DNA of 64,000 nucleotides, taken from positions 6,604,001 to 6,668,000 of the forward strand of contig OY979722.1 in assembly GCA_963855995.1 (NCBI GenBank). The letters run 5' to 3'. Under the pieces are notes generated by a model that worked only from the letters and a program-made list of their open reading frames with translations, had not been told where the DNA came from and made no database searches. A program made the position numbers and the translations under genes. The stretch is from Muricea muricata. Lineage: Eukaryota; Cnidaria; Anthozoa; Malacalcyonacea; Plexauridae. Shown piece by piece: positions 40,301 to 51,680 of this stretch (positions are counted from its first letter, which is position 1; every line of letters begins with the position of its first letter).

Positions 40301-43300
40301 CGTCTCATTGACGTCATATAAAGATAATACAGTATTGTCTTTTATCTTTGCCAGAATACAAACGATAAAGAATGCTGAAAAGGAAGCCGTGCTTGTTTCA
40401 TGCATCTTCCTTTTTTAAAAATAGAAACAGAAATTTGGACAGTAACACATGGAATTGGGCATTTAAAAATTATACGGCTTAAACTTTAAACTTCGTTTGT
40501 AACTTCCACAGTGCGTACACTTTCCGGAACAATGATTACACATTTTAGGGGAAAATCAAAACATAAGCGTTCAAATAAAAACCCAAAGGTACAGGACAGA
40601 TCAACTATGACCTTTCCGCTCAAAAGAAACGTCACGCTAAGGAACCTGTTTTTGTTAATGGAAAATATTAACCGTAGGTCACGGTCACTAGACTATGTTC
40701 AAAAAGCCAGTTTAATAAAAGTGATGACCTTGACGTTCTTGAAGCGACTTGCACAAGGTTGGTATTTTTATCTCTCTTAGAATAGCGGACGTGAAACAAT
40801 TACGTCTCGTGCGCTCATGTACGTTAATGCATCAGCAATCAATTGAAACCCATGCTCAAAAGATAAGTTTGTCAAATTCAAGTGGCTATTGTCAAATTTC
40901 AGCTGACGTTTAGCCTCGTTCTATTAAATAATATGAAAATATTTTACTTGTACAATCGCTCGCTTTCGACTCCGCTACATTCAAGTAAACATCACAAAAA
41001 TAGTCCAAGTAGTAGCTAAAAATGGAAAGGTGCCAGTTTCCATGCCATGCCAAAAATCGAGAAAGGTCTTATACAGATATTACGACTTACATAATTAGTA
41101 TTAATCCAAAACAAATCCACTATGTGCATTATCATACTTATTGTAAATATTACTACTTTGTGTATGTTAAATCTAGCAAATAACTATTTACCACATATAA
41201 ATAAACGTTGAAAACACGCATGGAAACTAAACCTTAATTAAACCACGTGATTACAGACGTCAAGTTCAAACTATATTGAGTTGCAGCAAACAATTTGTAA
41301 CATGGTATATAAAATAAAGTATATAATTTATTGGCCTGCATGGGAACTCAATAGAACAAAAGTTTCAAAGAGACAGACTTCCCAGCCAAAGGTTAGTGGT
41401 GATGTGCCTTCATTCCAACACTATATTTTGTTTTCACATTCACACTTATACAAACAAGGGGTGAATTGACCCAGGAGGTAGACCCAGTTGGTCAAGTGTT
41501 ATATGGTGCACCCAAATATATTATGTAAATGCTAATAGCAATATAGTGGCCATAGTGCATTCCACTACCATACCGTAAACTTCATGCCTGCCAACTGCCA
41601 AGAAATGTAATATGCTAAAAAAACTGGCACAGATCCTAGGTAGCCCACTAACTGATGGCAAATATGTTTTTGGTTTAAAAAATATGTTTATTCAATGTAT
41701 TTATTTTTGTGTAATGATTATTACTCAGTTTACAGAAGCATTGCTCATGTGTGCTCAGCTTGTGATGCATCATGTTTACATCATGTACACATATCTTCCT
41801 AAGATTGACAAGTGAATACCTAAATTGTAAATGTATCTGTGGAGAAATAGTATTAAAACTAAACAAATATGCTTGAAAACACAAAATAAACACTTTAAAA
41901 TTAAGCTCAGATAATTTTGCTAAACTCTCATCCACTTTTTTGGCATTTTGTTAAATTTTTCACTCTGACTATGTGGTTCCAAGTTGCCTGAAACATTGTC
42001 ACACTGTTTTCTTGTTTTTTGCTTTTGAAGAATCCAATGAAATCTGGTAGGCATCATTTAAACAAGAAAACAGTTTGATTTTGTGTCAGCATTCCTGGAT
42101 TATGCATAGTCAAAGCAAAAAATTAAACAAAATGTGGAAAAACTTTGTGAATTTTTCCCTATTTTCAGTGTTAAAAATATATATCATTGACAAGATGTAA
42201 ACATGACACATCACAAGCTCACTGCATGTAATCAATACAGTTGTAGAATAAGCTATAATCATCACACAAGCATAAATACCAATAAATACACATATTTATT
42301 AAACCAAACATATATTTGCCATCGATAGCACTTATGCAGGTTTTCCCTAAGGCTATTGTGCTCGCCACCAAGCCTCATAGTGACGGATAAATTTCCTCAC
42401 ATCAAAGTGAGACTTGGTGGTAAGGACAATAGCATTAGGGAAAATCTGCATAAGTGCTATTAGTGGGCTACCTAGGCCCAGAGTGCATCAAATGCAGTTA
42501 GGAATCTGGACTAGGGGAAAGTAAGGTTCATACTTAGGCAATAGGCCAATATTGGTCAACAGCTAACCCCAGCTCATATTGAGGGCCCCAGAATGTGCCT
42601 TCAGATATAAGATGCAGCACTAACACTGGCCAGTGGAGCATAATTTGACAGGGTTTGTACCTTTAAAATTTTAAAAGTCCAGGGTTTTCCAGGACTTCTT
42701 TCATCCCTATTTTAAGACGTTTTTCAAGGGTATTTGAAACTGACTTGATGAAATACTGTGAGATATACCCGACAAAATGCTGCACATACTACAAAACTCT
42801 TTATTTAATCTTTTCTTTCTAAGGTATTGTTAAAATGTTTAGGTATGATTTTATACCAAGCTCAGTATCTCAGTTTTCCAGGAATAAATTTAGAATTTCA
42901 GGGTTTTCCAGGACTGAGATGATATTCTGGGTTCTCCATGATTTTCAGGGAAGCGTACAAACCCTGATTTGAAGTGAGGAGGCCAGTAGGTCGAGCCCCA
43001 AATGTACAATGCTCTTGGGGATTCTTAGAGATGGTGGTCTATGGGAAATTTTGAAAATTAAAACCTCAGAGATACCATTTCTTGCAATTTGGGCAGCATA
43101 TTTGTCCGCAATCTTAGTAACTTTACAGGATGTCTTAATCCTACGGCCCATCATCAGCACAGGAATCTTCATCTGCGATGAAAAGTTGGGTGGGGGGGGG
43201 CAGCAACAACCTTTCCACGGTCCCTACCTCACGTTTTCATATTTACCTTTAGTTCTCTTTTTAGTTTCAGTCACTTCAGGAAAAGGCAATTCATTGTTTT

Positions 43301-43445
43301 TAGTATGTGCTTCAGATGAACCAGTCTGTGACAGCAGACTGCCAGGAATTTTCTCGTCTGAACTGTCTAAATGTAATGTTTCTTTCTTGTTCTTGATAAA
43401 ATGCTTAAATGAAAATGGATTTTCATCTGCTTTCTCATCACTCAT
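31324..43445 (-). CDS. ENTR1: endosome-associated trafficking regulator 1 (8 coding exons)
   Basis: Join on the minus strand: 43445-43247, 38797-38655, 36779-36651, 35442-35369, 34741-34630, 34517-34455, 33548-33412, 31423-31324. Every junction is GT-AG and in phase; the protein is 318 aa. ENPFSFKHFIKNK (residues 8-20) and DNPFSFTNFVKKD (91-103) match the conserved ANPFSFREF box of ENTR1/SDCCAG3. Residues about 158-285 are coiled coil, including MVHMVEKNLELTT, and the end QLYSGAESLKLASQFVTTID matches the conserved ENTR1 tail. The family acts at endosomes and centrosomes with retromer and PTPN13 in receptor recycling and cytokinesis. It is shorter than the human protein, mainly in the N-terminal half. 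Introns hold several MITEs. Alternative exons cannot be judged. Confidence 0.88.
35743..36063. mobile_element. Tc1/mariner-type MITE
   Basis: About 60-bp inverted ends starting CAGTCGCGGTAATAGAAGCG and mirrored at 36003-36063, with TA on each side (35741-35742, 36064-36065). The CAGTC start and TA target fit Tc1/mariner. It lies in ENTR1 intron 3 and has no coding capacity. Confidence 0.8.
36452..36490 (-). repeat. tRNA-like B-box sequence, possible SINE
   Basis: On the minus strand, GCGAGTTCGAATCCCGCTCG looks like a tRNA T-arm with flanking stem bases. A palindromic block further upstream in transcription sense (about 36549-36585, CTCGGTGA...TCACTGAG) resembles 53936-53970 elsewhere in the window. 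No complete tRNA fold was found, so a tRNA-derived SINE is the best guess. Confidence 0.35.
37261..37839. mobile_element. PIF/Harbinger-type MITE
   Basis: Ends GGGCCTGTTCATATGGGAAG and its near mirror (CTTCCCATACGAACAGGCCC), flanked by TAA at 37258-37260 and 37840-37842. The 3-bp TAA/TTA target and GGGCCTGTTC start fit PIF/Harbinger MITEs. The interior repeats short blocks such as TTAGCGGGAAAA and TCATATGGGAAAAG in both directions, hinting at growth by internal duplication. It is in ENTR1 intron 2. Confidence 0.75.
38798..41634. other. ENTR1 intron 1, distal part, mostly unique
   Basis: AT-rich intronic sequence without recognisable protein text. A tRNA-like B box (GTTTCGAGTCCCAGTAAG, about 39502-39520) followed by a GC-richer stretch to about 39650 may be an old SINE. 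The small open frame at 40511-40780 is basic and unrecognised. Confidence 0.35.
41635..42482. mobile_element. TIR element with a hairpin MITE inside its right end
   Basis: Left end text CCTAGGTAGCCCACTAAC and GATGGCAAATATG (41635-41670) is mirrored on the right by CATATATTTGCCATC (about 42308-42323) and TTAGTGGGCTACCTAGG (42460-42476). The two right-hand parts are separated by a hairpin unit (42325-42460), which therefore landed in the right terminal repeat. No coding relic was recognised. Confidence 0.6.
42325..42460. repeat. near-perfect hairpin, about 58-bp arms
   Basis: ATAGCACTTATGCAGGTTTT at the left end is mirrored by AAAATCTGCATAAGTGCTAT at the right end, and pairing runs on through a CACCAAG block to a loop of about 20 bases. 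It interrupts the terminal repeat of the surrounding element. Confidence 0.85.
42659..42966. mobile_element. MITE with CAGGGTTTGTAC ends
   Basis: Inverted ends CAGGGTTTGTACC and CGTACAAACCCTG, flanked by ATTTGA at 42653-42658 and 42967-42972. Inside, CAGGGTTTTCCAGGACT recurs twice. Ends of this style are common in hAT MITEs, although the clear duplication here is 6 bp. It lies in ENTR1 intron 1, about 280 bp from coding exon 1. Confidence 0.65.
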
Positions 43446-46400
43446 CTTGTAATCCACCAAAGGAATCGCAAATACCCATAGGAATGCTTTGAAGGAAACG
43501 TCACCAAAGATTTCATTTATTGCCAGAAACTAAGCGGCAAAATGCTCACCACAATGATCTTGCACGCCTAGATGTTATTTTAGCCGGTATTAATTTTGTC
43601 TAATTTGTGACAAGGTTTTGGCGAATTTGGCCGCCATGATGGTTTATGGACTGATCTTTACCATAGATATAGGAGACCTATATATGATCTTTAGATGCCG
43701 GAAACGGCACTGACCTCAAAAGTACAGCTGGATAATTTGATACAAGATATATCATGAGGTCAGACTCATACCCGATCAGTGATCAGACTCTGCCTGTCAG
43801 ATTATATCGCATGGTTGATTATGTAACTCATGACGTTATGTAATCGCATCTGATCGATATGATGAAGCATTGCGCACACTGATAAGGGCACTTGCGACAT
43901 GCACTTTTGCAACACTCCATAATTTATTTTATATGGTGACAATTGAAAAATCAAATATACCAACTTTATTATTAAATCTATAGCAACGGTGACTGGCCGA
44001 GGATTAAAGACCACCCAGAGAGGCCAGTTTGCGCCAGCCCCAAGTGACCTGAGTTATTTACGTACATGCAAGTGCATAACTCTCATTTCTCAATCTCTGA
44101 TAAGGTATATTCCGCTAAAATTTAGCAAGAGGAAAATATAATACACTGTATGTAGTACAAAATAAAACACATTTCGAAGGAATACATCTTGTAAACTCAA
44201 TACGGTTGAGACTGTAATATTCCGGTTTTACTTCACATATCGGCAGTCATATCAACACGAGTTGAAATTGGTAAAACGATCGAGAAATTATCGCGTTTTT
44301 CTATGTTTCACGAGTGTTGATATAAACATTAAATGTATATCAATACGGAAGATTTTTTTATAATATGGTTAAAAAAACAACTACTTTAACAGAAGGACGA
44401 CGGGAAATTTTCCATGTTTACATTGTGTTGTATCATGGCTCTTAGGGAATAAGTGTTCCGAATTTGCAATTGCTATGTTATGAATTATTATATCATCAGA
44501 ATGTCCCAGTAAGTACAAAACACACCGGGTGTAGTTTGACTTTTGTATCCTTAAAGACAGTTGACCTGATCTAATTTAGTTTACAACGAATTTAATTATG
44601 AAGTCTATATGGTCGTAGCAGAATTTCTAACCTCAAAGCCTTTCCAAGAGATTGGCTTAGCCGTTGGAGACATCAACCTGACTTTGGGTTCTCGACCTGT
44701 TAAATACATACATAAGCAATGTGAGCTCTGTACACCACTATTGTAGTTTTTATAATACTTTCACAACAAAAGCAACAGCGGGGGATTTTATAGCGCAACT
44801 CTGAGTGTTTTTGCTGTTGGGGTGATCACACCCACTATTCCGTGTTGAGGCACAAATTTGCTTGATCTTTTCGATCGCACGCATTGCTTATATTAGCTCA
44901 GCTGGACGTCCAGAAGTAATCTTCTTTGATTTATTTTAAGTTTAATTTAATATTCAAAGTGTAGGAAGGGTGAATTGCATAGTGATTTTATCAAACTTTC
45001 TAAACATGTTCTTTTACTTCCTAAACTCATACTGAAGTTCAGCACTTTCGAGTTAAAATCATTCATCCAGTCATACTTACACTTTCGACCCAGTTTCGAG
45101 TGTAAGTCAATGGTGTAAGTATGCTATTACAAATGCTGTGATTTGATTGGCAGTACTCTACTCGCTATCTATTCTTTTTTACTGAGGTACCAAACAGTGC
45201 TTTTTCTGGTATACATTTTTTTGTTTCTTCTAAATCCGAGTAATGCGTGTACATTATGATATACATCTCAACAACTCCATATCAAATATCATTGTCGAAC
45301 TAAGTACTGTTCAGTGCTGGATTGATATGAATGAGTTATGTTTACGACATTCAGCAGTTGAATATTATAGCGAGTCCTTCACCTGAACAGTGTATAAACT
45401 GCTACAGACTAGGAGACAGATGTGGGACACTAAAAAATAACATATAGACAACATGTCTCTAACCAACAAGCATGACAACAAGTCAATGTCCGAACAATTG
45501 TAGACAGCTGTTTCGCCCTAAAACACTCGTATTTTCCATATTTTCACCAGTGAAGATATGAAAAAATATGTTACGCGTGAAAAACGCGTGTGTTTTCTCG
45601 CGGGGTTTATATGTTCTCTGTTAGCTTGTTTCGACTTCTGACCTCATAATAAGATGAAACATACTTTAGTGGTAAGTTTTTAAGGTATTTTTCACGATTA
45701 TACATTTTGCTCTATCTATATCCCATATATATAACACGGCTTTTTTAATACCAGTTCCTTAACGCGCTGGCATGTTTAGAAAGTTTGGGAAAATCATTAT
45801 CTGGTCAGTTGATGGCGCTATTTAACTTTCTTTCAGCTGACCCAAGGCTATATATAGTTCGCTGAACATTTTTACCAGAAGAAGTGGTAGCTAGCGGTGG
45901 GATGACTAAAATAAAAAGTACCAACTCAGTTCAAAGGCCAACGCCATACATTAATTGTCTTGTGTTTATTTATGGCTTTCATCCAAACCATATGATAATA
46001 AGCTCTAATGCCAAAATGACCAAAACTTTGTAAACCTGTATATGGACAATGGATTGTGTTCAATTTGTCTCATTTAAGCAAGCTTTACGCCATAAATTAG
46101 CTTACAAGGAACATATACAACAAATCTGCTTACGCCTTACGATGGCTCTGGTCCAGTAATATATGAAGGAATTGCGTTTTTCCGTTGTTATTCACCGAAG
46201 TCGTGAATTCAACCACTGTCTTGGCAAATAATGTAAATAACTGTGCGTCATCACTCATGAACATGACAGGTTATCAATTGATACATGACATGACCACATG
46301 CACAATAATATCACTTCATTTGTTTCAAGGAATTTCAATTTATCTTCCTAAAACAATGCATCGATGATAGATCTCATGTTCGACTTTGTGCTCTGAATAT

Positions 46401-47970
46401 TGTTTATAGTTTACGCACAGTTACACAAGTTTTACAGAATATCCAGGTGAAATGGATACCATCGAAAATGCTGCGCTCGAATAATCAATACTATATCAAA
46501 CGTTAGACACATCACAAATAAAAAAGCTATCACACAATTTTTTTTTGAACAATCGCATATATATGTATATATATTATGATAAACAATACGTTGAGTAAAG
46601 TATAACAACTCTTGGCAGAGTGCTCAATGGAAGACCAGAGCATATTAATATATATAAAACAGAACTCAACAAGTTTGACTTGGCATTTTATTACTAATAG
46701 TTTCGTACCACTAGCCAATTTTCGTACCAATTTTATCTGATGAGTGCCACATCAGTGGTACGAAACTATTAGAAATAAAATGCCAGACAACCAATGGCAA
46801 CGAACGTGCAATGTTTCATGGGCATACGACATGTATTTTATTTCAGAAAGAAACAAGATCAATCAGTTTCATTATATACCACCCACTGAGCGCTAAAGTT
46901 AAAAATTTTAGAAAAACAGAAAAACAATTTTAGAAAAACAGCCCCAAATCAGAACGTCGATCGTATGATATTTTTGCCAGACGAGTGGATGCTGGGTTGT
47001 CGACAGATGTATAATGGTTTGTTATTATATTTACATTAGCGATTTAGCACAATAACAGCTAGCTATATATACTTGTAGGTTTCGCCGAGACTCTCAACTT
47101 TAACTTGATTTTTTTGCGCCAAACCATCATAAAGCTTCATGTGTATCATGACGAAACTTTAATGATTTCGGTTTTATAAAATCTTAAAACCATTAAGTGC
47201 TACTTGACTTGCTCTTGCAAGCAATAATACATACATGAATTATTAATTGTTATATATCAAAGCTTGGAGTTTACGACAAGCATGTTTCCATAATAATTGC
47301 CCCAGACAACAAATATATACTTGGACATCTGGTCCAAAAATACTGAGAGAAAATTATTAGTGTAGAAAATATGTGAATGACAACGAGGTAATTTATATCT
47401 TATTAATCTCCACACCCAGATCCTAGTTAGATACGTCCTGATTATTTCAGACAGTTAGCACCTTTGTCCACCAAAAATATTAACAGCGTCAGCCATTTTT
47501 CATGTGTTACGTGCTGCTCGGTTCATCCTTGTTAAAATTCGACCTATATTGATGCACTGTCGCTCTATCATGCGTAAAGTCAGCGTACATGACGCACAAT
47601 AGACACTTAAAGTGCTAAGGATGCACAAAGATAATGACAAGAAATGCGTCATTACATATTTCTTAGTATCATTGACGTCAGAAACTCATCCGGTGCCTGC
47701 CTGAAAGGCTTAAAAGTGTTGTTCAAAAGCCTTGCGAAGTTTTTGTTCAAATGACATGTTAAAATCAAGACGTTCGAGATCACAGAATAATTTGTATGGT
47801 TATTTTCGCAACAGACTATTTCTTCTCTGCGTGAATCGAAAAGCGTTGACAAGAGCAAGTATTTATGGTTCAAGAGAAACCGTCGTATTTTGATGATATA
47901 GATTGCTAGTGTCGTAACTACCGTAAGCAAGTTGTTGTCAGTTCCTACTTTATCGAACGCTTCGTGCACG
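43446..47970. other. intergenic region between ENTR1 and the GPCR
   Basis: No gene recognised. It should hold the ENTR1 promoter at its left edge. Small inverted repeats occur at 44247-44330 (ATCAACACGAGTTGAAA mirrored by a TTTCACGAGTGTTGAT block) and 46681-46785. All open frames are under about 110 codons and look random. Confidence 0.4.
46681..46785. repeat. hairpin with 31-bp arms
   Basis: 46681-46711 and 46755-46785 are inverted copies with one mismatch (TGGCATTTTATTACTAATAG on the left arm). The loop is 43 bases. It could be a tiny MITE or a structured transcript. Confidence 0.8.
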
Positions 47971-48894
47971 ATGAATGTACTTTATCCGTCATTCGCATTG
48001 CTATTTGGTTTGCTCTCAATCCTCACTAATGGCTTATCTTGTCTGGTGTTTTACCGTAACCTAACGCTGCTTACATTTGGCAGCCCAATTATATATTACT
48101 TTGTCACGCTAACATGTATGTATTTCGTGAAAGGTATTGTGACAGTTTGCTGGGCCGTGTCTGCTTTGTTTAAATCGTCAGACGAGCAGCTATTCTTTAA
48201 AATCAGTCGTTATGCCTACTGGACAACAGCACTGTCCTTGTTTCTAACATTACTCGCAATGGTCGTCGAGAGGTACATCAATACCTACTTCCTCAAACGA
48301 CTTCAGTGGCTTCAGGCAAGAAAAAAAGTTTACACGTACTTTTGTCTCATCATTGTCGTCTTTTCTATCATTTGTGGATTGTTGGTGGCGCTCGAGAACA
48401 CTGGATATTATGTGGAATTTTTCATATGTGTGGTTGCTGAAATCGCATATATACTAACAATATTTTTCTGCATTCGTCTTTGGTTGAAACAACGTTCACA
48501 CGATGAAGACGCGCGCATGGAAACAGGAACCCACGCGGCAATCAGGTGTAAAAGTCAGTTTGATGGTCACAAAAGACTCAATGTTATTGTACTTTGCTAT
48601 GTTATTGCAACATTGATAACCGTCTTGCCTTTCTTTGTCGCGTTTCAAGCAAAGTTGGTGTATGTCTTATTTTATAACCATTCTGCTGATGACAGACTGA
48701 CAAAGTTATTGAAGATTTATCCAATGTTTGCATGCCTGTTTTATGGACTGACGCCGTTGTTCTATCTTTTCGTTTTACCGCGGTACAGGAAATGCCTTGT
48801 TATGCTCTTAGCATGTCGAGGCACGAGTCAGAATAACCTGAACGGCAGTGCGCAAAATTCAGAAGAAACCACATCTTGTGCTGACTTGGTTTAA
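47971..48894 (+). CDS. class-A-like G protein-coupled receptor, single exon
   Basis: 307 aa from the only ATG in the frame (47971) to TAA (48892-48894). Seven hydrophobic spans are visible (about 7-28, 36-63, 82-103, 122-142, 148-171, 203-224 and 248-269). Helix 1 has the expected Asn (TNG, residue 20). Helix 3 ends ERY (100-102), the DRY-type G protein switch. Helix 7 has TPLFY (261-265) where NPxxY is usual. The C-tail is short and Ser/Asn-rich with no Cys cluster at its end. A plasma-membrane receptor is expected; the ligand cannot be named. Intronless receptors of this sort expand in cnidarians and other invertebrates. The loops are short and no long ectodomain is present. Confidence 0.85.
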   Translation: MNVLYPSFALLFGLLSILTNGLSCLVFYRNLTLLTFGSPIIYYFVTLTCMYFVKGIVTVCWAVSALFKSSDEQLFFKISRYAYWTTALSLFLTLLAMVVERYINTYFLKRLQWLQARKKVYTYFCLIIVVFSIICGLLVALENTGYYVEFFICVVAEIAYILTIFFCIRLWLKQRSHDEDARMETGTHAAIRCKSQFDGHKRLNVIVLCYVIATLITVLPFFVAFQAKLVYVLFYNHSADDRLTKLLKIYPMFACLFYGLTPLFYLFVLPRYRKCLVMLLACRGTSQNNLNGSAQNSEETTSCADLV

Positions 48895-49297
48895 AATGAT
48901 TAAACTGTTTTGGTAAAATCACAAAATCGCAAAGGTTACAGGCTACTTCACTGCCCTACTTGGACATTCGCTGAACATTCGTGCACATGTGCACGGTGCC
49001 TGCCTGTTTTGGCTTGGAGCCCTGTATATAAGTAAATTGTTTTTGACGTAAAGTCTATGCTTGTTTGAACCTAAAATTGCTGGCCGGACAGTTGATATAG
49101 ATATGGAATGAAAAAAAAACCTTGGCAAAAACGTATAGAAACGAACGAAACATAAACTCTTAAAGCTGTCATGAGATAGATGTTGCCTGACTTGGCCCTC
49201 GTCGTTTTAGCTTGTTTAAAAGGGTCATTGTATTAGATTTAACAGTTTGCTCTGAAACTGTGTACTAAAAATGTTTCAGCATCGTTTTTCACCCGCG

Positions 49298-49580
49298 GGA
49301 GCCAGTTGTTCAAAAGTAATGGTTAGTTTAACCCTAGGTTTATCGAAAAGTCGAATATCGAAATATCGATGGATAAAAAATACCGCTATTTATCGATATA
49401 TCGCAACAGTCTAGGTTAACTAACGTAAGATTGAAAAGAATTTTGCGAGGAAATGAAACAATAGCAGTTTTGATTTTTGAAGTTTTGATAAAATGTGTAG
49501 AAATACACAAACTAAAACAGTGGGTGAAAGTTGAGCCCAGGGTTAGCGCTAACCAAGCTTTGAACAACCCCCCCCCCCCG
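49298..49580. mobile_element. MITE with GTTGTTCAAA ends
   Basis: The left end GGGAGCCAGTTGTTCAAAAG and GGTTAGTTTAACCCTAGG is mirrored at the right by CAGGGTTAGCGCTAACC and TTTGAACAACCCCC. A second copy of the right-end text is at about 27395-27425 (CAGGGTTAGCGCCAAGCAAC then TTTGAACAACCC). The middle is dense in TATCGATA-type palindromes. Target duplication not resolved because of the C run. Confidence 0.55.
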
Positions 49581-49990
49581 GCGTTTAAGTTTTATCGAAA
49601 CGTGAAGAACGCACTCAATACAACCTATAGCGCTAAAAATCTATGCAGTGAATAAACTAGGGACGCTAACATGGAAGATATAAATCAGTTGAAGCTAGTG
49701 AAATGATTATTGCATCTATAAAAATCGTAGTGATAGAGTGTAGCTGTTGTAGCGTTCATGACTGCATGCACGTATTACATATGTCTTTAATAACGCACCC
49801 CGCTCTCGCACAGTACCGGATCCGTACGGTCACGACATGAAGTCGCATAGTTTGAGCACGAGTTTAACTTTTAAAATTATCATAACATTACAAAATTTAA
49901 TAACAACTGATGATGGAAAAAGTGGTAAGAGTGGATATGACTGCACATATGCCGCGTGTGAACTGAACTGGGTCTTAATCCCGTTTTTTA

Positions 49991-50067
49991 CTTGGCGAAT
50001 TTGTTCGCGCGAACAGAAAAAAAAGTAGGAACGGTTCCTACTTGTTCGCGGCGAATTTTTTCGCCAA
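49991..50067. repeat. GC-rich palindrome within AT-rich DNA
   Basis: CTTGGCGAATTTGTTCGCGC (49991-) is mirrored near 50044-50067 (GTTCGCGGCGAATTTTTTCG), with a third related block TTCGCGCGAATGAAGTCGCC at about 50112. The flanking TACTTGGCGAA and TCGCCAAGTAGAAAA suggest a MITE spanning about 49975-50145. Confidence 0.6.
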
Positions 50068-51042
50068 CAAATGTTAACCAATCACGTTGCCGAATTCTTG
50101 TTTTCGCGTCGCGCGAATGAAGTCGCCAAGTAGAAAATAGGCTTTAATTCTGCTTTGCTGAGTCCTATGCAGAAGTACTTTCTTTCTATTGTGCAAGTAG
50201 ACTAAACTATGCACGCATGTATATGAATTTATTTATTTTGTGAAAAAAAAACAGAAACGGATTGAAATTGAATAACTTAATATAGATAGACATTATAGAT
50301 TTGATACACGATAGAGGTATATTAATATCAATCATAATTGTACAATAAATAGTGTTATTTTATTGATAAATACATATTGTATAGATTTTAAAAGGATTCT
50401 GAAAGTATTTAGTTTTAGTTCGTGAAATACAATGGCTCAACGAAGTACTGATCGTGAAGCGTACGGTGTATATTATCAAAAATTCAAAACTACAATTTGA
50501 TTCATAAAAAGAAACCTTCTGGAGTTAACAGTAGCTAACAAATTCATGCGGTCAGTTTCGTCTCGACGACTTACGTAAAGCTGATTCGCGAAAACGCGAT
50601 AAAATTGATCATCCTAATGGTTGCAACCTAGCTCGATGATAATGTTTTACTTGAGGACTGAGCACACACTTTTTATCAGTTTTAAGCGCAATTTTTATCT
50701 CAATCTTTGATCGCCAAATTCATGCATCAATCGATGTACTATCATTTGAAGTTAAGTAGAAGCGACAAACTTAGACTGTTGTTCATTAGCAAAATTTCAA
50801 TTTTCAGGGTCCTTAAAGATAGAGCCAACGATATATTTTGCTGACCAATTCACCAAAAATCAGTGTCGTAAAAAAAACCGGAATACGAAGTTACGAGCCA
50901 TTGCATGTACTTTGTAATCCTATGCAGACTTCTTAATCACTATACCGCATGCAGGACATGCATTTAACAACTGAAAATGTTCATCACAAACTCAATTTTA
51001 TTTCGAAAACTCCTTTTAATAATACCTGAGAAAAGCCAAACT

Positions 51043-51253
51043 TTTGCCTCGATTTTCTCGGCTTATACAACATTTATTGAAAACTCTTTCGTGAACAAAC
51101 TGAATGACAAGATAAGTGTATAACGCTTTTGGAGCCATTTAAAATACTCGCAATTCGTGCGATCATACGGTCATAATCATCTTGTCAATTTCTATATACG
51201 AGAGAATTTTCAATCTAGATGCAGTAGCTATAAGCCGAGAAAATCGAGGCAAA
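51043..51253. repeat. inverted pair, family also found at 55470-55560
   Basis: TTTGCCTCGATTTTCTCGGC (51043-) and its mirror (51229-51253) are exact over 25 bp. Text to the right (TTTTGTGAAAA, then TTTTATCACATTTA) recurs at about 55480-55550 after TATAAGCCGAGAAATTTGAG, so both loci carry the same repeat family. Confidence 0.7.
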
Positions 51254-51465
51254 GTTTTGTGAAAATCATGTGTGTTTTATCACATTTACATACGGCTATG
51301 ACTTCCTTTCTGTTCAAGATTCTGTTCAAGATCTTTCAATTCAAGAGAATTATTAAATGTATTTATTGGGTTCAATAAAGGAAGTTAATATCGAACAGGG
51401 ATCGCTGCTTAGTCACGTGACTGAGAATTGCGTACCGAGTTTTGTAGCCCCCTAGGTCAGTATAA

Positions 51466-51680
51466 ATATCACTTACCCTGCGCCTAGCCAGTTGCTAACT
51501 GTTCGTTCGCCCTACCTCCCTCCCCTGCCAACCGCTCATTTGCAGCTACGGCATTGGGGAGATAGGCGTTTGTTGTTTTGTCAGTTTTTTATTTAGGACT
51601 GTGCGCTCGTTCCCACTCTCCCGCAAATACAATGTGATTTCGTGTCATTCAGGTACCCGTCTGTCGCCGTCCGGGTAAGT
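51466..51680 (+). promoter_or_regulatory. promoter-like segment with TATA box and donor site
   Basis: CAGTATAAATATC (about 51459-51471) precedes a pyrimidine-rich 200-bp stretch that ends in CCGG|GTAAGTGTG near 51676. It could be a first noncoding exon or a solo LTR. No downstream coding exon was found. Confidence 0.2.

Larger units (their letters stand above)
48895..51465. other. intergenic region with several short inverted repeats
   Basis: No gene seen. It holds a MITE-like unit (49298-49580), a palindrome at 49991-50067 and an inverted pair at 51043-51253. The remainder is AT-rich and unrecognised. Confidence 0.4.

Noticed and set aside
47652..47969. 105-codon minus-strand frame just upstream of the GPCR
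   Set aside because: No recognisable text, no splice support, and it ends at the GPCR start by chance.
47932..47970. Upstream extension of the GPCR frame
   Set aside because: It has no ATG; the first and only suitable ATG is at 47971.
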